Assembly: GCA_014237405.1 (NCBI GenBank)
Contig: JABZFO010000165.1
Span: 1 to 43,819, forward strand
Reading direction: 5' to 3'
DNA length: 43,819 bases
Origin: Desulfosarcina sp.
Lineage (GTDB): Bacteria; Desulfobacterota; Desulfobacteria; Desulfobacterales; Desulfosarcinaceae
Both the position numbers and the translations under genes were made by a program. The notes below the pieces were generated by a model, which was not told the origin of the DNA, did not search any database, and saw nothing but the letters and a program-made list of their open reading frames with translations. Each line of letters opens with the position of its first letter. The first letter of the stretch is position 1. This document shows, one piece after another, positions 15,971 through 26,628 of this stretch.

Positions 15971-16975
15971 ATGCATCGACCAGGAAAAACCAACGGATTG
16001 ACCGATGTTCCCGGTATTTGGGTAGGGCATTATACCGATACTGCGGCAGCCTCCGGCACGACCGTGGTGATGTGCCCCTACGGGGCGGTGGCCGGTGTCG
16101 ATATTCGCGGAGCAGCTCCCGGCACCCGTGAAACCGATCTGCTGGCCCCTGAAAACCTGGTGGAGAAAATCCAGGCCGTCTGCCTCTCCGGTGGGTCGGT
16201 TTTCGGGCTGGCTGCCGCAGACGGTGTGGTGCGGTATCTGGAATCTCGGGGAATTGGCTTCCCGCTGGATGGTATCCACGTGGCGCCCATCGTTCCGGCG
16301 GCCGTACTCTATGACCTGGGACGCGGCCCTGAATTCAGACCGCCGGTGGACACCGGCTGGGGCGACGCGGCCTGCCGGTCCGCCGGCCCGGGACCGGTGA
16401 AAACCGGCTGTGTGGGTGCCGGTACGGGCGCCATGTCCGGCGGCATCAGGGGCGGACTGGGCACCGCCAGCGTGGTTCTGGACACGGGCATTGCCGTGGC
16501 CGCCCTGGTGGCGGTCAACTCCCTGGGGTCGACCATCAATCCGGCCACCGGCACCTTCTGGGAGGCCCGGCTGGAAACCGGAAAAGAATTTGCCGGGTGC
16601 ATTCGCCATCCGGTAATGCTGCCCGCTCCGCCCGCAGGCGCGCCGGGAGAGAACACCACCTTGGCCGTGGTGGCCACCGATGCAGTCCTTGTCAAGGCCC
16701 AGGCGAAAAAGATCGCCATGATGGCCCATGACGGCATGGCCCGGGCCATCCGTCCCGCCCATACCATGTTCGACGGGGACATCGTATTTTGCCTCTCCAC
16801 AGGGAAACGGCCCCTGCCGGAGACTCCCGGTTTTTTTGCGGCGCCGGCGGCCCAGACCATCAACGATCTGGGCCATGCCGCTGCCGACTGCCTGGCCCGG
16901 GCCATCATCCGGGGGATTCTCGATACCGAAAGCGGGTATGGCCTGACTGCCTACCGTGATTTAAAAAAGCAATAG
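15971..16975 (+). CDS. P1 family peptidase (DmpA/BapA/NylC-like, S58)
   Basis: A 334-residue Ntn-type hydrolase that cuts itself into two chains in the family. Characteristic segments: GLTDVPGIWVGHYTD at the start, LSGGSVFGLAAADGVVRYLE, GAMSGGIRGGLGTAS, and ALVAVNSLGS around residues 178-187, where self-cleavage and the nucleophile are expected (Ser184 or Ser187, or Thr188; I cannot decide which). The C-terminal chain ends with the phrase GDIVFCLSTG and an Asp/Leu-rich helix. Family members release N-terminal D-, L- or beta-amino acids from peptides, or open amides. No signal peptide, so cytosolic. Starts the peptide-transport/pan operon; 47 nt before the next gene. Confidence 0.88.
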   Translation: MHRPGKTNGLTDVPGIWVGHYTDTAAASGTTVVMCPYGAVAGVDIRGAAPGTRETDLLAPENLVEKIQAVCLSGGSVFGLAAADGVVRYLESRGIGFPLDGIHVAPIVPAAVLYDLGRGPEFRPPVDTGWGDAACRSAGPGPVKTGCVGAGTGAMSGGIRGGLGTASVVLDTGIAVAALVAVNSLGSTINPATGTFWEARLETGKEFAGCIRHPVMLPAPPAGAPGENTTLAVVATDAVLVKAQAKKIAMMAHDGMARAIRPAHTMFDGDIVFCLSTGKRPLPETPGFFAAPAAQTINDLGHAAADCLARAIIRGILDTESGYGLTAYRDLKKQ

Positions 16976-17022
16976 TTGAAACAATCCGTTTTTCCACCGC
17001 TCCACCACTGAAAGGAGAAAAG

Positions 17023-18453
17023 ATGAAAAACGCCTTCCGGTCCCTTGTCCTGATCCTCTCCTTGGTTGTCATGGTTTCCCCCGCTTTTTCACAGACACCT
17101 GTCAAGGGTGGCATCCTGACGGTGTGCCAGCCGGCGGAACCGCCGGGACTGGACCCCACGGCCAATACCTCGGCGGCCATTGACCGGGTGGTGTACGCCA
17201 ATATTTATGAGGGGCTGGTGAAAGTGGACAGCACCGGCGGCTTTCTCCCCGGCCTGGCCAACGGCTGGAGCGTCTCCACATACGGACTCGTCTACACCTT
17301 CAACCTGAGAAAAGGGGTGGTCTTTCACAACGGGGAAGCGTTCGATGCGTCAGTGGCCAAATGGAACCTGGAGCGGGCCGCCATGCCGGAAAACGGCAAC
17401 CCCCATCCCGAGTATTTCAACGGCATCGACACCATCGAAACGCCGGACAGCCACACCCTGGTGATCCGGCTAAAGGCCGTGGACGCCCTGTTCATCGCCC
17501 ACATGGCCGAAGGGGACGCAGTGATGCTGCCCATGAAGGGAGTTGAAGACGTAAAATCCAATCCCGTGGGCACCGGCCCCTTCAGGTTCGAAAAGTGGGT
17601 ACGCGGGGACCGGGTGGAAATGGTTCGCTTCGACGGGTACTGGAACCCGTTCCTGCCCTATTTGGACCGGGTGACCTTCCGGTTCATCAGTGACCCGGCG
17701 GCCCAGATCGCAGCCCTCAAGGCCGGGGATATCGACGTGATCGGCTACATCGCCGCCCCCGAATCGGCCATGATGCTGGAAAAAGACAAGCGCTTCAAGG
17801 TCTATTCGGGCACCACGACCGGGGAGGTGATAATGTCCACCAACAACAAGGCCGCCCCCTTCGACAACCGGCTGGTGCGCCAGGCCATGGCCCATGCCAT
17901 CGACCGCCAGGCGGTGATCGAATTGGTGATGTTCGGCTACGGTACCCCCATCGGGTCCCACTGGTCACCCTCCACCCCCTACTACAAGGATCTCACCGGC
18001 CGATTCCCCTATGACCCGGACAAGGCAAAGGTCCTGTTGAAGAAGGCCGGCTACCCGGACGGATTCAAAGCCACCATTAAGCTGCCGGCCATCTATTCCT
18101 ACTCCAGACGGGCCGGCGAGGTGATCGCCGATATGCTCGGCAAGGTGGGCATCGACCTGACCATCGAGATCGTGGAGTGGGGCCAGTGGATCGATCGGAT
18201 CTTCAAGAAAAAAGAGTTCCAGCTGACCATGATCGGCCACGTGGAGGCTTGGGATATCGGCATCTACGCCAGGCCGAACTACTACTTCCAGTACGACTCG
18301 CAGGCGTTCCGGGATGCCTATGCCAGGGCGCTGGAAGCCCCGGACGAAGCGGAGAAAGCGAAATGGTTCGGCCGATGCCAGCGGATCATCGCCGAGGATG
18401 CGGTCAACGGATTTCTCTTTTCCGCCCCCAGTCTTCCGGTAATGATCCGATGA
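17023..18453 (+). CDS. ABC transporter periplasmic peptide-binding protein (SBP family 5)
   Basis: A 476-residue solute-binding protein with a clear Sec signal peptide (LVLILSLVVMVSPAFS). Typical family 5 words: GGILTVCQPAEPPGLDP, NIYEGLVK, LANGWSVSTYGLVYTFNLRK, VGTGPFRFEKW, NNKAAPFDNRLVRQAMAHAIDR. It delivers di- or oligopeptides (in some relatives nickel or glutathione) to the membrane permeases. Slightly shorter than the usual 500-530 residues. GAAAGGAG precedes the ATG. Its stop overlaps the start of the first permease (ATGA). Confidence 0.93.
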   Translation: MKNAFRSLVLILSLVVMVSPAFSQTPVKGGILTVCQPAEPPGLDPTANTSAAIDRVVYANIYEGLVKVDSTGGFLPGLANGWSVSTYGLVYTFNLRKGVVFHNGEAFDASVAKWNLERAAMPENGNPHPEYFNGIDTIETPDSHTLVIRLKAVDALFIAHMAEGDAVMLPMKGVEDVKSNPVGTGPFRFEKWVRGDRVEMVRFDGYWNPFLPYLDRVTFRFISDPAAQIAALKAGDIDVIGYIAAPESAMMLEKDKRFKVYSGTTTGEVIMSTNNKAAPFDNRLVRQAMAHAIDRQAVIELVMFGYGTPIGSHWSPSTPYYKDLTGRFPYDPDKAKVLLKKAGYPDGFKATIKLPAIYSYSRRAGEVIADMLGKVGIDLTIEIVEWGQWIDRIFKKKEFQLTMIGHVEAWDIGIYARPNYYFQYDSQAFRDAYARALEAPDEAEKAKWFGRCQRIIAEDAVNGFLFSAPSLPVMIR

Positions 18454-19397
18454 CCGGCTATTTGATTAAAAAGGCAGCTGCCCTAGCGGCCGTGCTCTTC
18501 CTGGTCTCTCTCACCGTCTTCTCGGTGCTTTTTGTGCTGCCCGGCGACCCGGCCCAAATTATCCTTGGCATCAATGCCTCCCCGGAAACCCTGGCAGCCT
18601 TGAGATCCCGGCTAGGACTGGACCAGCCCTTCCTGGTCCAGTATGGGCAATGGATCGGCAGTCTGCTGCAGGGCACTGGCGGCCGATCCATCACCTACGA
18701 CATGCCGGTGGCGGATCTTATCGGCTCCCGCCTGGCGGTGACCGGACCTCTGGCGATCATGGCCATGGCCATTGCCGTGGTCCTGGCCCTGCCCCTGGGC
18801 ATTTTTGCCGCCCGCCACCAGAACCGCCCCGGTGATGCCGCAGTGATGGCAGGCACCCAACTGGGATTGGCAATACCCGAATTCTGGCTGGGCATCCTGC
18901 TCATGCTGCTCTTTTCCGTCCACTGGGGGTTTTTTAGCGCCGGCGGCTTTCCCGGCTGGGATGAGGATCTCTGGGGTTCCCTGAAGGCCCTGTTTCTACC
19001 GGCCCTGGCCCTGGGGCTGATCCGGGCGGCCATCCTCACCCGGCTGACCCGCTCCTCCATGCTGGACGTGCTGCGGGAGGACTATGTGCGCACGGCCCGG
19101 GCCAAGGGGCTGAAGGAACGCACCGTGGTGTACGGCCACGCCTTGAAAAACGCCCTGATCCCGGTGCTGACCATTTTCGGCCTGCAGATGGGCCAGCTGC
19201 TGGCCGGGGCCATTATCATCGAAAATGTATTCACCCTGCCGGGACTGGGGCGACTGGTGTTCCAGGCCATCGGCCAGCGGGACCTGCCCGTGGTGCGGGA
19301 GGTGGTGCTCTTCATGGCGGCCGCCGTGGTGATCGTCAACTTTCTCGTGGACCTTTCTTATGCGGTCGTGGACCCGCGGATCCGGCTGGATGGGTGA
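18450..19397 (+). CDS. ABC peptide permease, DppB type
   Basis: Inner-membrane permease of 315 residues, normal for DppB/OppB. MTGYLIKKAAALAAVLFLVS is the usual N-terminal helix, with FVLPGDPA after it, and the coupling-helix EAA loop is YVRTARAKGLKERTVVYGHA. The frame is open for 90 codons upstream, but this start overlaps the previous stop by four bases and fits the family. Forms the channel together with the fused permease that follows. Confidence 0.93.
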   Translation: MTGYLIKKAAALAAVLFLVSLTVFSVLFVLPGDPAQIILGINASPETLAALRSRLGLDQPFLVQYGQWIGSLLQGTGGRSITYDMPVADLIGSRLAVTGPLAIMAMAIAVVLALPLGIFAARHQNRPGDAAVMAGTQLGLAIPEFWLGILLMLLFSVHWGFFSAGGFPGWDEDLWGSLKALFLPALALGLIRAAILTRLTRSSMLDVLREDYVRTARAKGLKERTVVYGHALKNALIPVLTIFGLQMGQLLAGAIIIENVFTLPGLGRLVFQAIGQRDLPVVREVVLFMAAAVVIVNFLVDLSYAVVDPRIRLDG

Positions 19398-21397
19398 TGG
19401 CCATGGGGCGCTATTTTAAAAATCTGAACTTCTCGCTGGGGGTTGCCCTGTCTACCGTGGTAGTGATCATGGCCCTCACAAGCCTGTTCTGGACGCCATA
19501 CAGCCCCAATACCATGGACGCCCGTCATCGCATGGTGAATTCCATCGTCGTGGGGTTGATGACCGTGGCCATCGGCATGGGGACGGGAATCGTCCTGGGG
19601 CTAATCAGTGCCTGGGGCGGCCGGCTGGCCGATGAAATCATCATGCGCTTTTCCGACCTGCTCTTCGGCTTTCCGGCGGTGCTGTCGGCCATTCTGATCA
19701 CCTCGGTCATGGGACCGTCGGCGGTCAACGCCATGCTGGCCATCGGCATCTTCTATATTCCGGTATTTGCCCGGCTCACCCGGGCGTCGGCCCTGACGGT
19801 GAAAGGGCTGGACTACATTACCGCGGCCCGGGCGGCCGGGCAGGGAGAAGTAGCCATCATCCGGCGTCACGTGCTGCCCAACATTCTCTCGCCGCTGATC
19901 ATCCAGGCCACTATCCAGTTCGCCGTGGCCATTCTGGCCGAGGCTGGTCTGAGCTATCTGGGCATGGGCACCCAACCCCCGCACCCCTCCTGGGGGCGGA
20001 TGCTCAACGAGGCCCAGACCTTCATGGAGTTGGCCCCGTGGATGGCCGTCTTTCCAGGCATGGCCATCGCCTGGACTGTTCTGGGCTTCAACCTGCTGGG
20101 CGACGGGCTGCGGGAGATAGCCAAAGAATTGATTAACAGGGTCTTGGAACAGATCGATCCCGAAGCGGTGATCGACCTCACTGCCCGCCTGGTGCGCTGC
20201 AACTCGGTGTGGGACCCGCAGGCAGGCACCAGTGAAGCCGAAACCGCGGCGCTGGTCGCCCGATGGACCCAGGACCGGGGCTTCGACGTGGCCGTTGAAG
20301 CCGTGGCCCCGGGCCGGCCCAATGTGATCGTCCGCTGGACAGCCGGCCCCGGCCCCCGAACCCTGATGTTCGAGGGGCACACGGATGTGGTGACTCCCGG
20401 CGACCTGTCCCGGTGGCAATACGACCCCTTCGGCGCGCAGATCGAAAAGGGCCGCATGTTCGGCCGGGGCACCAACGACACCAAGGGGAACCTGGCTGCC
20501 ATGCTGGTGGCCATGGCGGCCATGAAGGCGTCGGGCATTCCCCTGGCCGGATCAATTGTGGGCGGTGTACTGTGCGACGAAGAGGATATGATGACCGGTG
20601 TGCAGCATTTCATCGAGCAGGGCCATGCCGATCCGGTGACGGCCGCGGTGATCTGCGAACCCCAGGACGGGCTGGTCTGCATCGCCCAGAAAGGCGCGGT
20701 GCGGGCCCGTTTCACCATCCAGGGGCGCATGAGCCACGGGGCCATGCCCCTGTCCGGCCTCAACCCGGCCCCGGCCGTGGCCCGCATCATCGACGGGCTG
20801 GCCCGGCTTGAGGCCGATGCCGTCCAAACCTGTGGGCACGATCCCCTTTTAGGCTGGCCCAGCTTCACCCCCACGGTGGTCCAGGCGCCATCCCAGGGGC
20901 CGCCCCAGCTCAACGTGGTGCCCGGTGAGGCAAAGATCCTAGTGGATGTGCGCACCATCCCCGGCCAGCACCATGACGCCATCAGGGAAGCACTGTCTGT
21001 ACTGGCGCAGCAGACCGCCACGGAAGTCAACGACCGCTACCTGGAATATGACTCGCAGCTGGGCATCCAGCGGCCCTGGGAGCTGGACGTGACGGTGCAG
21101 TTTCTTTCCGATCGGCCCTGCACCCGCACTGACGACGGCGATCCGATAGTCGCGTCTGCCGTTTGGGCCAGCCGGCAGATCAGCGGTAGAGAACCTGAAT
21201 TCGCCGGTGTGCCCGGAGCCACCGACGGCACATTTCTCTGGGCACTGAAAGATATTCCCATCGTCACCATGGGCGCCGGAGATCGCCAGGTGCCCCACCA
21301 GGTGGACGAATGGGTGGACCTGAACCAGCTGGTGAACACGGCCCGCATATATGCCCTCACGGCTCTTCACTACCTCTATCCCGGTGACAGCCGGTGA
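19397..21397 (+). CDS. fusion: DppC-type permease + M20 peptidase
   Basis: A 666-residue protein with two domains not usually joined. Residues 1-~240 form a DppC-type permease: helices from ~10, EAA loop YITAARAAGQGEVAIIRRHV, and the terminal LLGDGLRE. From ~248 a zinc peptidase of family M20 (ArgE/DapE/carnosinase type) begins at INRVLEQIDPEAVIDLTARL: metal ligands EGHTDVV (His328, Asp330), GRGTNDTKGN, CDEED, ICEPQDG and a late His in VPHQVDEWV are all present. The frame is continuous, with no internal stop or ribosome site at the junction. The topology of DppC puts the C-terminus in the cytoplasm, so the peptidase would sit at the channel exit. Start chosen at ATG 19397, overlapping the upstream stop; GTG 19394 and ATG 19403 are alternatives. 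Confidence 0.9.
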   Translation: MAMGRYFKNLNFSLGVALSTVVVIMALTSLFWTPYSPNTMDARHRMVNSIVVGLMTVAIGMGTGIVLGLISAWGGRLADEIIMRFSDLLFGFPAVLSAILITSVMGPSAVNAMLAIGIFYIPVFARLTRASALTVKGLDYITAARAAGQGEVAIIRRHVLPNILSPLIIQATIQFAVAILAEAGLSYLGMGTQPPHPSWGRMLNEAQTFMELAPWMAVFPGMAIAWTVLGFNLLGDGLREIAKELINRVLEQIDPEAVIDLTARLVRCNSVWDPQAGTSEAETAALVARWTQDRGFDVAVEAVAPGRPNVIVRWTAGPGPRTLMFEGHTDVVTPGDLSRWQYDPFGAQIEKGRMFGRGTNDTKGNLAAMLVAMAAMKASGIPLAGSIVGGVLCDEEDMMTGVQHFIEQGHADPVTAAVICEPQDGLVCIAQKGAVRARFTIQGRMSHGAMPLSGLNPAPAVARIIDGLARLEADAVQTCGHDPLLGWPSFTPTVVQAPSQGPPQLNVVPGEAKILVDVRTIPGQHHDAIREALSVLAQQTATEVNDRYLEYDSQLGIQRPWELDVTVQFLSDRPCTRTDDGDPIVASAVWASRQISGREPEFAGVPGATDGTFLWALKDIPIVTMGAGDRQVPHQVDEWVDLNQLVNTARIYALTALHYLYPGDSR

Positions 21398-22365
21398 GTG
21401 GTGCACTGCTGGACATCCGGGGCTTGTCGGTCCACTTCCACACCCCGGAAGGAATCGGCCGGGCCGTGGAATCGGTAAGCCTGTCCATCGCCCCCGGTGA
21501 GACCCTGGGGCTGGTGGGAGAATCGGGCTGCGGAAAAAGTGTCACCGCCCTGGCCGTGGTGGGTCTGGTACCATCACCACCGGGCCGCATCGTGGCGGGA
21601 GAAGCCAGCTTCGAAGGGAAGGAGCTGCTGCGGGCCGCCCCCGATAGCCTGCGTCGCATCCGGGGCCGCGAGATCGGCATGATTTTCCAGGAGCCCATGA
21701 CCGCCTTGAACCCCGTGCTTACCATCGGCCGGCAGGTAGCTGAACCCCTGGTGACTCACCTGGGGATGTCGCGGACCGAGGCCCTGAAAAAAGCGGCCCG
21801 TTGGCTGGACCGGGTACGCATCCCGTCGGCGGAAAAACGGCTGGGGGCCTACCCCCACGAGCTGTCCGGCGGCATGCGCCAGCGGGTGATGATCGCCATG
21901 GCCATGATCTGCCGGCCACGGCTGCTCATTGCCGACGAGCCTACCACGGCCCTGGATGTCACCCTCCAGCGCCAGATCCTGTCGCTGATGGTCGGGTTGA
22001 AATCCGAATTGGGCTCGTCTATGCTGCTAATCACCCACGATCTAGGGGTGGTGGCCCAGACCGCTGGAAGGGTAGCGGTGATGTATGCGGGCCGGGTGGT
22101 GGAAACCGCCGGCGTGCGGCCCCTGTTTGCCGAGCCTCTGCATCCGTACACCCAGGGGCTCCTCCAGTGCATGCCGCGGCTGGGAGCCGGAAGTGGGCGG
22201 CTCCATGAAATTCCCGGCACTGTGCCCGCCGCCACGGAACCGATAAGCGGATGCCCCTTTGCCGGGCGCTGCCCGGCAGTGTTCGACCGGTGCCGGAACG
22301 AGGCACCGGTGCTGGCAACGGTCCGGCTGGGGCGGCAGGTCAGCTGCTGGTTGTACATGAATTGA
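21394..22365 (+). CDS. ABC peptide transporter ATPase, DppD type
   Basis: Cytoplasmic ATPase of 323 residues. Walker [10 protein letters not shown]-loop [12 protein letters not shown], signature LSGGMRQR, Walker [13 protein letters not shown], switch His in ITHDLG, and the C-terminal oligopeptide-transporter extension with [14 protein letters not shown], which may hold an iron-sulfur cluster in relatives. Starts with GTG overlapping the preceding stop by four bases (GTGA). Confidence 0.94.
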   Translation: MSGALLDIRGLSVHFHTPEGIGRAVESVSLSIAPGETLGLVGESGCGKSVTALAVVGLVPSPPGRIVAGEASFEGKELLRAAPDSLRRIRGREIGMIFQEPMTALNPVLTIGRQVAEPLVTHLGMSRTEALKKAARWLDRVRIPSAEKRLGAYPHELSGGMRQRVMIAMAMICRPRLLIADEPTTALDVTLQRQILSLMVGLKSELGSSMLLITHDLGVVAQTAGRVAVMYAGRVVETAGVRPLFAEPLHPYTQGLLQCMPRLGAGSGRLHEIPGTVPAATEPISGCPFAGRCPAVFDRCRNEAPVLATVRLGRQVSCWLYMN

Positions 22366-22447
22366 GGGATTAAGGGATTGAAGGAATGCTGTCTTTTTAT
22401 TATTGCTGGCTGTCAATCCCCCAATTCAGGCATGTCCGGGTGACGAA

Positions 22448-23448
<1,001 letters not shown>

Positions 23449-23452
<4 letters not shown>

Positions 23453-24360
23453 ATATCACAGTGATCGGTGCCGGGGCCATGGGCAGCCTTTTCGGCGCCC
23501 TGCTGGCCGAAGCCGGCGAAACGGTGACCCTGCTGGACATCCGCCGGGATCATGTGGATGCGGTGAATGCAAACGGTCTTTCCATCGAGAAAGCAGGTAC
23601 CCGGCGCATCGTCCGGGTTCAGGCAACCACCGATCCGGTCCGGATCGGGCCGGTAGATCTGTCCATCGTATTCGTCAAGTCCACCCACACCGCCGTGGCA
23701 GCGGAAACGGCTGCCCGGCTGTCCGGCAAAACAGGCCTGGTTCTGACCCTGCAAAATGGCATGGAAAATGCCGATACGCTTGCAGAAACCCTTGCCCCGT
23801 CTCATGTTATCGCCGGAACGACGTCCCACGGCGCCACCTTTCTGGGTCCGGGTGCCATTCGCCATGCCGGCTCGGGGGATACGGTCATCGGCCCCTGGGC
23901 AGCGGCGGGAATGACCGGTGCCGACCGGGTAGCCGAGGTGTTCCGTCGGGCGGACATCACCACCCGGGTGGTGGCCGATGTGCGCAGTGTGCTGTGGGCC
24001 AAGCTGTTCATCAATGTGGGCATCAACGCCATCACGGCCCTGACGGGCATCAACAACGGCCAGCTCCTGGACCTGAAACGGACCCGGCAGCTCTCCCGCG
24101 AGGCGGTGGAAGAGGCCATGGCCGTGGCCGGTGCCCAGGGTATTGCCATCGATCAAGATCCGGTAGAAAAGGTATTCCAGGTGGCGACGGCCACCAGCCC
24201 CAACCGTTCCTCCATGGGCCAGGACGTGGACAACCGCCGACTGACGGAGATTGCCGCTATCAACGGTTTTATCGTAAGGATGGCGGAGGCGGCCGGGGTA
24301 CCGGTACCGGTGAACCGGACGCTTGCGGCGCTGGTGGAGACGCTGCAGGCCCACTATTGA
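23449..24360 (+). CDS. panE: 2-dehydropantoate 2-reductase (ketopantoate reductase)
   Basis: A 303-residue NADPH-dependent reductase making pantoate. Rossmann start MNITVIGAGAMGSLFGALLAEAG, LQNGMEN, and the catalytic Lys segment VLWAKLFINVGINAITALTG. Overlaps the ATPase gene by four bases (ATGA), so it belongs to the transport operon. A second, more divergent paralogue lies at 28733. Confidence 0.9.
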
Positions 24361-24387
24361 CCCGACTTATGGAAAAGGAGGCAAGGC

Positions 24388-25242
24388 ATGACTGAAGGCA
24401 AGGTGAACGTACCGGACATCATTCAGGCAAAAAAAGAGGGCAGAAAGCTGGTCATGGTGACCGCCTACGACTACCCCTTCGGGCTTATGGCCGACGAGGC
24501 CGGCGTGGACATGGCCCTGGTGGGGGACTCGTTGGGTATGGTGGTCCTGGGTCTGGACAGCACGGTACCGGTAACCCTGGAAATGATGATCCACCACATC
24601 CAGGCGGTGGTGCGCGGATGCAGACGGGCAATGGTAATCGGTGACATGCCCTTCATGAGCTACAACACCGGCATTCGGGATGCCATCATCAGCGCCGGGC
24701 GGATGATGAAGGAAGGCGGCTGCGAGGCAGTCAAGCTGGAGGGTGGTGTGGATTTCGCCCCGGTCGTCCAGGCCATCGTCAAGGCCGGCATCCCGGTCCA
24801 GGGCCATGTGGGCCTCACTCCCCAGACGGCCAGCACTCTGGGCGGCTTCAAGATGCAGGGCAAGAATGCGGCGGCGGCCCGTAAAATTCTCGACGATGCC
24901 AAGGCACTGGAGGCGGCCGGTGCCTTTTCCATCGTGGCCGAGGCGGTCCCGGCCCCCCTGGGAAAACTTCTGGCCGAGTCGGTGACCGTGCCGGTCATCG
25001 GCATCGGTGCCGGCGTGGACGTGGACGGCCAGGTGCTGGTGACCCACGATATGGTGGGCCTCTTCGACCGGTTCGTGCCCAAGTTCGTCAAGCAGTACAC
25101 GAAGGTTCGACCCACGATCATCGATGCCATCAAGGCTTATGGGGAAGAGGTCCGGGCGTCGGCATTCCCCGCTCCCGAACACAGCTTCGGCATGTCCGAC
25201 GAGGCCCTGGCAGCGCTGAAAGCGTCCCTGAAGGAAAATTGA
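24388..25242 (+). CDS. panB: 3-methyl-2-oxobutanoate hydroxymethyltransferase
   Basis: Makes ketopantoate from 2-oxoisovalerate and methylene-tetrahydrofolate; substrate source for PanE. 284 residues, the normal length. Unmistakable segments: VTAYDYPFGLMADEAGVD, LVGDSLGMVVLG, GDMPFMSYN, VKLEGG, HVGLTPQ, VIGIGAG and VTHDMVGL. AAAAGGAGG precedes the ATG, 27 nt after panE. No terminator seen after it; 25243-25476 shows no gene I would support. Confidence 0.96.
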   Translation: MTEGKVNVPDIIQAKKEGRKLVMVTAYDYPFGLMADEAGVDMALVGDSLGMVVLGLDSTVPVTLEMMIHHIQAVVRGCRRAMVIGDMPFMSYNTGIRDAIISAGRMMKEGGCEAVKLEGGVDFAPVVQAIVKAGIPVQGHVGLTPQTASTLGGFKMQGKNAAAARKILDDAKALEAAGAFSIVAEAVPAPLGKLLAESVTVPVIGIGAGVDVDGQVLVTHDMVGLFDRFVPKFVKQYTKVRPTIIDAIKAYGEEVRASAFPAPEHSFGMSDEALAALKASLKEN

Positions 25243-25476
25243 AGCGCGACACGAATGGGAGTGATTTGCGCAAAGCGGGCCGACATGCATCGGCTGGATG
25301 CGGAGATCCAGTCCATGAATGACAATGTTCAATTGCCCGTTGACACCGGCCGAAAAAAAACCATTGTCCCATGCACCTGGGTCTGTGTTAAAGAACCTGT
25401 GATGATGGCCGAGAATAGAAAAAGGCTTCTGGATCATGCTGGAAGTGATTTGTTTGCAGATTGAGGGTAGTTGAAT

Positions 25477-26199
25477 ATGGGGGAAGCGGTAAAGGTACAG
25501 GGCAAGAAACTCGTCAGCCTGTTCAATGAGTTGATTGAGAAAAAGGTGATCATTTCCATGAACGTGGTAGGGGCCGGCTTCGATCGGCTCACCTGTATCA
25601 CCGGGCTCACGAAAGATGCGGACGGCAACCACCTGCTCGTCGACCCCCCGGACGATTTCGAGGAGGCCGCCGCCGTCAAGGACCTATGGCACCTGCGGTT
25701 CAATTTCAACGGGCCGGATCAATTGGAGTACATCTTCAGCACCCGGGGCGGCGAGTTTTGCGAGCAGGGTCTGAAAATCCCCTTTCCCGAGCACGTGGAG
25801 CGGTTGCAGCGGCGCCGGAATTTTCGGGTCAACGCATTTACCGGCACGAAAATGCATTTCAAGCTGAAAAAGATCCAGGGGGTTGTAGACCTGATCAATG
25901 TCAGCCTCGGGGGCGCCTACGGAGTTTTGGTCAAGCACAATTTCAAATTCATGCGGGGACCGGTGCTGAAAAAGGACCAGCTGGTCTATGATGTCAGCAT
26001 GTTGTTTCCAGGCGATCATGACAATCCGGGTGATACCGTTTATGTGAAAAAGGCCGAAGTCAAGCGGGTCGAACACGACCAGGACCGCGGTTTTTACCGC
26101 TACGCCTTCGAATTCAAGGAAATAGAAAAGGAAGAGCAGGGTAAGCTCACCCAGGCAATCTATGACCTTCAGCGCAGGTATCTCCAGCTCCGGAAGTAA
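25477..26199 (+). CDS. PilZ-domain c-di-GMP-binding protein
   Basis: About 240 residues. The N-terminal half fits the YcgR-like domain that often precedes PilZ. The PilZ domain has the two ligand motifs RRRNFR (residues 112-117) and NVSLGG (141-146). In this family binding of c-di-GMP alters motility, adhesion or secretion. GAGGG precedes ATG 25477; a TTG two codons upstream is also in frame. Neighbours give no hint of its partner. Confidence 0.88.
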   Translation: MGEAVKVQGKKLVSLFNELIEKKVIISMNVVGAGFDRLTCITGLTKDADGNHLLVDPPDDFEEAAAVKDLWHLRFNFNGPDQLEYIFSTRGGEFCEQGLKIPFPEHVERLQRRRNFRVNAFTGTKMHFKLKKIQGVVDLINVSLGGAYGVLVKHNFKFMRGPVLKKDQLVYDVSMLFPGDHDNPGDTVYVKKAEVKRVEHDQDRGFYRYAFEFKEIEKEEQGKLTQAIYDLQRRYLQLRK

Positions 26200-26217
26200 G
26201 GGTTTCGGCAAAAATAA

Positions 26218-26233
26218 ATGGTTTCAAAACCAT
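26218..26233. promoter_or_regulatory. candidate operator before yebG
   Basis: ATGGTTTCAAAACCAT is an inverted repeat of 7 bp with a two-base centre, 39 nt before the yebG start. It could be a repressor site. yebG is LexA-controlled in E. coli, but this does not fit the E. coli SOS box, and LexA sites in Deltaproteobacteria differ. Confidence 0.4.
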
Positions 26234-26271
26234 AGATCCTGAGCAATCGGTAAACCAAAGGAGCGTTCATT

Positions 26272-26619
26272 ATGGCCGTTATTACCAAGTATGTGGTGGT
26301 TCGAAATGGCGTGGAACTGGACAGGGAGTTTTTGGTAAAGAAAGAGGCCGAGGCCTACGACAAGATGCTGGATGCCGCCGAAAACCTGGCCGCCTATATC
26401 AAAAATGCCGGACTGGAGATTAACCTTGACGACAAAACCATCAACGCCATTTCGGTCTTTCTTGCCAAAAACGGACCCGAGGTCTCCCGGGTACTCAAAG
26501 GCTTGAAACCCAATGTACCGCCTGCCCGAACGCCGGGTGAGGAAAAAAAGGACGAGTCCCCGGTTGCGACGGCAAAAAAGAAAACCCCCGCGGCCAAGGC
26601 GAAACCCAAAAGCAAATAA
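26272..26619 (+). CDS. yebG: YebG family protein
   Basis: A 115-residue small protein matching E. coli YebG through most of its length: MAVITKYVVVRNG, KKEAEAYDKMLDAAENL, and INAISVFLAKNGPEVSRVLKGL. YebG is an SOS-induced protein of poorly known role. The C-terminal third is a Lys/Ala/Pro-rich tail (SPVATAKKKTPAAKAKPKSK) like those of nucleic-acid-binding proteins. AAAGGAG precedes the ATG. Confidence 0.85.
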   Translation: MAVITKYVVVRNGVELDREFLVKKEAEAYDKMLDAAENLAAYIKNAGLEINLDDKTINAISVFLAKNGPEVSRVLKGLKPNVPPARTPGEEKKDESPVATAKKKTPAAKAKPKSK

Positions 26620-26628
26620 CCTCCTGTC

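Noticed and set aside
25255-25464. 69-codon open frame after panB
   Set aside because: No ribosome site and no recognisable features.
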